Assembly: GCF_025398155.2 (NCBI RefSeq)
Contig: NZ_CP104562.2
Location: 3,472,001-3,536,000, forward strand
Length of the DNA: 64,000 nt
Direction of reading: 5' to 3'
Origin: Roseateles amylovorans
GTDB lineage: Bacteria > Pseudomonadota > Gammaproteobacteria > Burkholderiales > Burkholderiaceae_C
Part shown: piece after piece, positions 60,165 through 64,000 of the stretch
How positions within the stretch are numbered: position 1 is the first letter of the stretch
Layout: every line of letters starts with the position of its first letter
Notes under the pieces: model-generated
What the model was told of the DNA's origin: nothing
What the model saw: the letters and a program-made list of their open reading frames with translations, nothing else
Database searches by the model: none
Made by a program: the position numbers and the translations under genes

Positions 60165-61490
60165 TCAGGAAACGATCTGGCGCGCCCGCAGCGCAGCGAT
60201 CTGGTCCTCGGTCAGTCCGATCTCGCGCAGCACCGCATCGGTGTCATCGCCCAGATCCGGCGCGCTGCGGCGCACCTCGCCGGGGGTTCCGAGCAGCTTG
60301 GGCACGATGCCCGGCACCTGCAGCGAGTGCCCGGCACGGGTCTGCTGCGGAAGGATCATGTCGCGGGCCTGGAAGTGAGGGTCCTCCACGATGTCCTTGG
60401 CGGTGTAGACCCGCCCCGCCGGCACGCTGGCGGCGGCGAGAGGCGCCAGCACCTCGTCCACGGTGCGCGTTCCTGCCCAGGCGCCGATCGCAGCGTCGAT
60501 CTCCGCCACCCGCGTCACGCGACCGGCATTGTTCTGCAGCGCCGCGTCCTGCCCCAGGTCCTCGCGGCCAATCACCTGCATCAACCGCCGGAAGATCGAA
60601 TCCCCGTTGCCGGCGATCAGTACCACGCCGTCGCGGCAGCGGTAGGCATTGGAGGGCGCGATGCCCGGCAGCGCCGATCCCGCCGGACCTCGCACCGCAC
60701 CGAAGGCGCTGTACTCGGGGATGAGGCTCTCCATCACATTCAGCACGGCCTCGGACAGCGCCACGTCGATCACCTGGCCACGGCCACCGTTGACCTCCCG
60801 GTGATAGAGCGCGGTAAGCACCCCCACCGTGCCGTGCAGGGCCGCCAAGGTGTCGCCGATGGAGATGCCGCAACGCACCGGCACGCGGTCGGGCTCACCC
60901 GTCAGATGCCGCAATCCGCCCATGGCCTCGCCGATGACGCCAAAGCCCGGCAGATCGCGATACGGCCCGCTCTGGCCATAACCGCTGATGCGCAACATGA
61001 TCAGCCCCGGATTCACCGCCGACAGTTGCTCATACGACAGGCCCCAGCCCTCCAGCGTGCCGGGGCGGAAGTTTTCGATCAGCACATCCGCTTCGGCAAT
61101 CAGGCGGCGGGCAATGTCCTGCCCCTCCGGCTGGCGCAGATCGAGCGCCACCGAGCGCTTGTTGCGGGATTGGACCTGCCACCACACCGAGGTGCCGTCC
61201 TGCAGCATCCGCCAGTTGCGCAACGGATCGCCGCTGCCGGGTGCCTCGATCTTGATGACGTCCGCGCCGAAGTCACCGAGCGTTTTCCCGGCAAAGGGCC
61301 CGGCGATGAGCTGGCCCATCTCCACCACCCGCAGACCGTCCAGCGCCTGAGGACTTCGCGCGCCATGGCGGCCAGGGGCGTGACTGGGGGCGAAATCCGG
61401 CGGGGAGGATGGGTGCACGCCGGCCGCCCCCGTCGAGCCCGGGGGGCCATCGGCCCGTGCGCCGGGTCCGTGTCCTTCGCTGCTTGCCAT
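60165..61490 (-). CDS. CaiB/BaiF-family CoA-transferase
   Basis: 441 aa, family III CoA-transferase. A Gly/Pro-rich leader of about 45 residues precedes LRVVEMGQLIAGPFAGKTLGDFGADVIKIE (landmarks AGPFAGKTLGDFGA and VIKIE). NKRSVALDLR, ENFRPG and GYGQSGPYRDLPGFGVIGEA follow. In the last motif the position where family members carry the catalytic Asp (PxYD) is Gly, so acyl transfer through the usual Asp-anhydride may be altered or use another residue. It probably moves CoA between dicarboxylic acids. The ATG is at 61490. Confidence 0.87.
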   Translation of the reverse strand: MASSEGHGPGARADGPPGSTGAAGVHPSSPPDFAPSHAPGRHGARSPQALDGLRVVEMGQLIAGPFAGKTLGDFGADVIKIEAPGSGDPLRNWRMLQDGTSVWWQVQSRNKRSVALDLRQPEGQDIARRLIAEADVLIENFRPGTLEGWGLSYEQLSAVNPGLIMLRISGYGQSGPYRDLPGFGVIGEAMGGLRHLTGEPDRVPVRCGISIGDTLAALHGTVGVLTALYHREVNGGRGQVIDVALSEAVLNVMESLIPEYSAFGAVRGPAGSALPGIAPSNAYRCRDGVVLIAGNGDSIFRRLMQVIGREDLGQDAALQNNAGRVTRVAEIDAAIGAWAGTRTVDEVLAPLAAASVPAGRVYTAKDIVEDPHFQARDMILPQQTRAGHSLQVPGIVPKLLGTPGEVRRSAPDLGDDTDAVLREIGLTEDQIAALRARQIVS

Positions 61491-61706
61491 GGTTCCAGTC
61501 TCTCCGTGTCTCCTGCTGATGGAGCCGGATTCTGGGAAACCTGTCGCCGGAGCGGAATGACCGAGGCACGGCACCTGCTTTCGCCGCTCGCGAAAGCCGC
61601 CTGGGGTTCACCCGCCCTCGCCCATCCCCACCGAGCCGGGCCGGCCGTTGCCGCCGCGCCTCGACCCTCGACAGACTCGCTCGGTCTCAGACGGTCGCCA
61701 ATGAAG

Positions 61707-61766
61707 TCAACCAGCCTCAACCAGCCTCAACCGGCCTCAGTCGGCCTCAGTCGGCCTCACCCGACC
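61707..61766. repeat. Six 10-bp TCAACCAGCC-like repeats
   Basis: Six units at 61707, 61717, 61727, 61737, 61747 and 61757, drifting from TCAACCAGCC to TCAGTCGGCC. The last unit covers the LysR stop codon (61757-61759). They fill part of the 266-base gap between LysR and the CoA-transferase. Confidence 0.85.
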
Positions 61767-62656
61767 TCATCGCAGAGATGGTCGATGAACACCCGCACGT
61801 GGCGGGGCAGCGCATCGAGGTCGCGCACGCCGATCAGCAGGGTGCGGTCGGCCCAGGGCTCGTCCAGTGCGATCCGACGCAGCGACAGCGGCTGCAGCAA
61901 CGGCTCGACTGCCGCCTCCGGCAGGACGGCGATGCCCATGCCGGCAGCCACCATCCGGCACATCGCGTCAAAGCTGCGGACCTGGATGCGGTTCTTGAGG
62001 CGTCGGCCGAGCTTCTCGGTTTCCATCTCCAGCCGCTTGGCCAGCGAGGTGGCCTTGGCCAGGGTGACAAAGTCGAACTCGACCGCCTGCTCCCATCGCA
62101 CCGACCGACGCCCGGCCAGCGGATGGTCGGCCGGCGCCACCAGTGCCAGCCGGTCGCGCCGGTAAGTCAGTACATGCAGGCCGAGGGCGGGGGTGCGGTC
62201 CGCGAAGATGCCCAGCGCCGCGCGGCCGTCCAGCACCGCCACCACGATCTCATGGCTGTCGGCCTCCTCCAGCTCGATCCGGATGCGGGGGTTCTCCCGC
62301 CCGAACGCCGAGATCTGCGCCGGCAGGAACTGGGTCACCGCCGAGGTGTTGGCCCACAGCCGCACGACGCCGGTCAGACCGGAGGCGTAGTCCGACAGAT
62401 CGGCCGCCATCTGGTCCACATCGCTGAGGATGCGTTGCGCATGCCGCTGCAGCGCCAGGCCGGCTTCGGTGAGCGTGACGCCACGGGAATGGCGCTCGAG
62501 CAAGGCCGTGCCCAGCGATCGCTCCAGATCGCTGAGCCGCTTGCTCGCAGCACCGACCGCCAGCGCGGCCAGCGCCGCGCCCTTGCTGATGCTGCCGGTG
62601 CGCGCCACCAGGCTGAACAGCGACAGCGAGACCAGATCGACACGGTGAAGATTCAT
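61757..62656 (-). CDS. LysR-family transcriptional regulator
   Basis: 299 aa. The N-terminal winged HTH (LFSLVARTGSISKGAALAALAVGAASKRLSDLERSLG; landmarks TGSISKGA and SKRLSDLERSLGTALLER) is followed by the LysR effector domain (from about 90; LRIEL-like strands, NPRIRIELEE). The ATG at 62656 gives a standard start with MNLHRVDLVSL. It lies upstream of, and on the same strand as, the CoA-transferase, lyase and Bug genes, so it probably senses their substrate. It is not divergent as LysR genes usually are. Confidence 0.9.
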   Translation of the reverse strand: MNLHRVDLVSLSLFSLVARTGSISKGAALAALAVGAASKRLSDLERSLGTALLERHSRGVTLTEAGLALQRHAQRILSDVDQMAADLSDYASGLTGVVRLWANTSAVTQFLPAQISAFGRENPRIRIELEEADSHEIVVAVLDGRAALGIFADRTPALGLHVLTYRRDRLALVAPADHPLAGRRSVRWEQAVEFDFVTLAKATSLAKRLEMETEKLGRRLKNRIQVRSFDAMCRMVAAGMGIAVLPEAAVEPLLQPLSLRRIALDEPWADRTLLIGVRDLDALPRHVRVFIDHLCDEVG

Positions 62657-62862
62657 GCGGCCCGAAGTATGCGCGACCGCACGCCTGCCGTGGAGCCGCC
62701 CTGCGCGACACGGCCCCTCTCCCATCGTCGCCAGGCGGCAGCCCCTATCGCCTCGTGACCCGGCGTGCCGAGGGCCGAACACGGCGGATCCCGCATCGGC
62801 GACCGTGGCGGGGAGCCAGTTGCATGCCCCGACGACTCATCCGATTTTCAGGAGGGGCGACC

Positions 62863-64000
62863 ATGGCACCGACTTCAGTGGCAGGCGGGGCGGACCTGCA
62901 GATCGCATTGGGATTCCTGCAGGGACTCTCGCTCGATGAGGCGACGACAACAGCCGCTGCGCAGCCGCAGGCCCGGGTGGTACGGCCGATGACGGGAGAA
63001 CAGATCCAAGCCCTTCAGCGCCAGACCGAGGCGTTCGTCAGGGGCCCCGAAGGTCGGGCCCTGATCGAGGAGATCTGCGCGGACCTTGGCCGCCTCGTGA
63101 CGTTTGCGGAACGGGAGAGCCTGGGCGGGGCCGGCCGGGAGTTGCGGGACCTGTGCGAGCGGCTCCCCCAGGACCGAGCCGCTCCCGACTACTGGCTCGA
63201 GCTGTTCACCGATGGCCGCATCCATCTGGCCAGAGTCGTCCAGGCGATCGAGGATCCGTGCATTCCGCTGGAAGATCGGCGCGCGGCGCTTGGGGAGCTG
63301 TCGACCGCCCTCACGAACTGCGGACTCCGGCTGCGCGTCGAGTTCGCTCGAGCCGAACGGGCCCTGATCGGCTACCGAGGCAACCTGCGCCATACCGTGC
63401 GGCGCATGTTCGACGAAAGCCGGGATGATGTCATCCGACAGGTCATGACCCAACGAATGCGGCGCGAAGGGGACCACCATCGCATCGACGTGCATGAACT
63501 GGAGAGCCTCCATCACGCCTTGGGTATCGCTGCGTCACGGCAGAACACCGGTGTGTGGGACAGGCCCGCGTTCAAGGATCACGTGAAGGCCTGTCGTCGG
63601 GCGCTGATGGCGCAAGTCACACCGAATACCGTGGCACGGCTATTGGCCGAGGAATGCCTCCATGCGGTTCGCGCGGGCTTGCAAGCGCGTGTGCGAGAGC
63701 CGCTGAACCTGGGCGAAAACCACCGTCACATGGCCCTCCTGTCGATGCTCGTCAAGGACCTCTCGGTGCATTACGGCCCCCTTCGCGACACCAGCTTCAT
63801 CGAGCTGAACGACGACGCGCTGCCGGAACTGATCGACGATCCGGCCCTGATTGCGCTGGACATCCGTCGGGGCATGGTCAGCCACGGCATTGCCGGCCCG
63901 GCCGAGAGCCGGGAGCTGCTGGTCCTCGGCCAGGGCGACACGCGGCTGGCCATTCATGCGATGGACCACCACCTCTGCCATGCGCAAGTCGGCGATCCCG
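62863..64000 (+). CDS. Unrecognised ORF, cut by the window end
   Basis: At least 379 residues, open from the ATG at 62863 to the window edge with no stop. GGAGGGGCG lies 8 bases before the ATG, a strong ribosome site. The visible protein is hydrophilic and helical with no signal peptide and no motif I can name. It has many Arg, His and Glu residues (RRMFDESRDDVIRQVMTQRM, and HHRIDVHELESLHHALG). It could be a secreted effector, a phage-like protein or a cytosolic enzyme, and the 3' part is missing. Codon use shows more A/T-ending codons than its neighbours, which hints at acquisition. Confidence 0.7.
   Translation, partial: MAPTSVAGGADLQIALGFLQGLSLDEATTTAAAQPQARVVRPMTGEQIQALQRQTEAFVRGPEGRALIEEICADLGRLVTFAERESLGGAGRELRDLCERLPQDRAAPDYWLELFTDGRIHLARVVQAIEDPCIPLEDRRAALGELSTALTNCGLRLRVEFARAERALIGYRGNLRHTVRRMFDESRDDVIRQVMTQRMRREGDHHRIDVHELESLHHALGIAASRQNTGVWDRPAFKDHVKACRRALMAQVTPNTVARLLAEECLHAVRAGLQARVREPLNLGENHRHMALLSMLVKDLSVHYGPLRDTSFIELNDDALPELIDDPALIALDIRRGMVSHGIAGPAESRELLVLGQGDTRLAIHAMDHHLCHAQVGDP

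Overview
This window is one G+C-rich chromosomal segment from a betaproteobacterium. The gene families point to Burkholderiales near Roseateles/Mitsuaria/Rubrivivax: a Bug-family (TctC) solute receptor, an SDR-type threonine dehydrogenase beside Kbl, a 373-aa KAS III, and UPF0391 mini membrane proteins. The placement is inferred from family content only. I see no IS element, prophage, rRNA or CRISPR. There is one tRNA gene, tRNA-Leu(CAA). Most of the window is housekeeping and transport genes in short operons, separated by strong hairpin terminators and by many short tandem repeats.

Layout. 0-6 kb: a type I secretion adaptor, a NarL-type regulator, an EAL/HDOD protein, an OmpA lipoprotein and two small envelope proteins. 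6-11.5 kb: UPF0391, then a tight run of bacterioferritin-like protein, phospholipase-D/cardiolipin-synthase-like lipoprotein, AsmA-like protein and a receiver-only regulator. 11.57-12.35 kb: five tandem copies of a 172-173-bp palindromic element. 12.5-22.2 kb: fusA, a beta-propeller amidohydrolase, a second UPF0391 protein, a Cys-repeat secreted protein, a KAS III and guaC. 22.4-25.4 kb: a fully overlapping four-gene operon encoding a His-rich Spy/CpxP-like protein, a ferredoxin, an OmpR-type regulator and a histidine kinase with a His/Trp-rich N-terminus. 25.7-36.2 kb: valS, a catalytically altered hydroxyacid-dehydrogenase homologue, galU, a TusA-like protein, a Nudix hydrolase, cysM, tRNA-Leu, a rhomboid protease, an SDR and a ferredoxin reductase. 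36.4-39.6 kb: the threonine-to-glycine pair tdh-kbl with a divergent XRE/cupin regulator and a palindromic operator candidate. 39.7-53 kb: a tail-anchored small protein, a YihY/BrkB protein, DUF2069, an FAD oxidase, an RND efflux pair and a giant Lhr helicase. 53.2-56.2 kb: a methyltransferase and a receptor-permease fusion ABC system without ATPase. 56.4-62.7 kb: a TAXI receptor and a LysR/CoA-transferase/HMG-CoA-lyase/Bug catabolic operon. 62.86 kb to the end: an unrecognised ORF cut by the window edge.

The most novel-looking system is the operon at 22459-25367. Its kinase has almost no periplasmic loop but a dense cytosolic His/Trp cluster. Its first gene encodes a signal-less His-rich Spy/CpxP-like protein, and a two-cluster ferredoxin is coupled between them. 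Together they suggest a cytoplasmic metal- or redox-sensing two-component system. The 172-bp repeat array is the second item to check.
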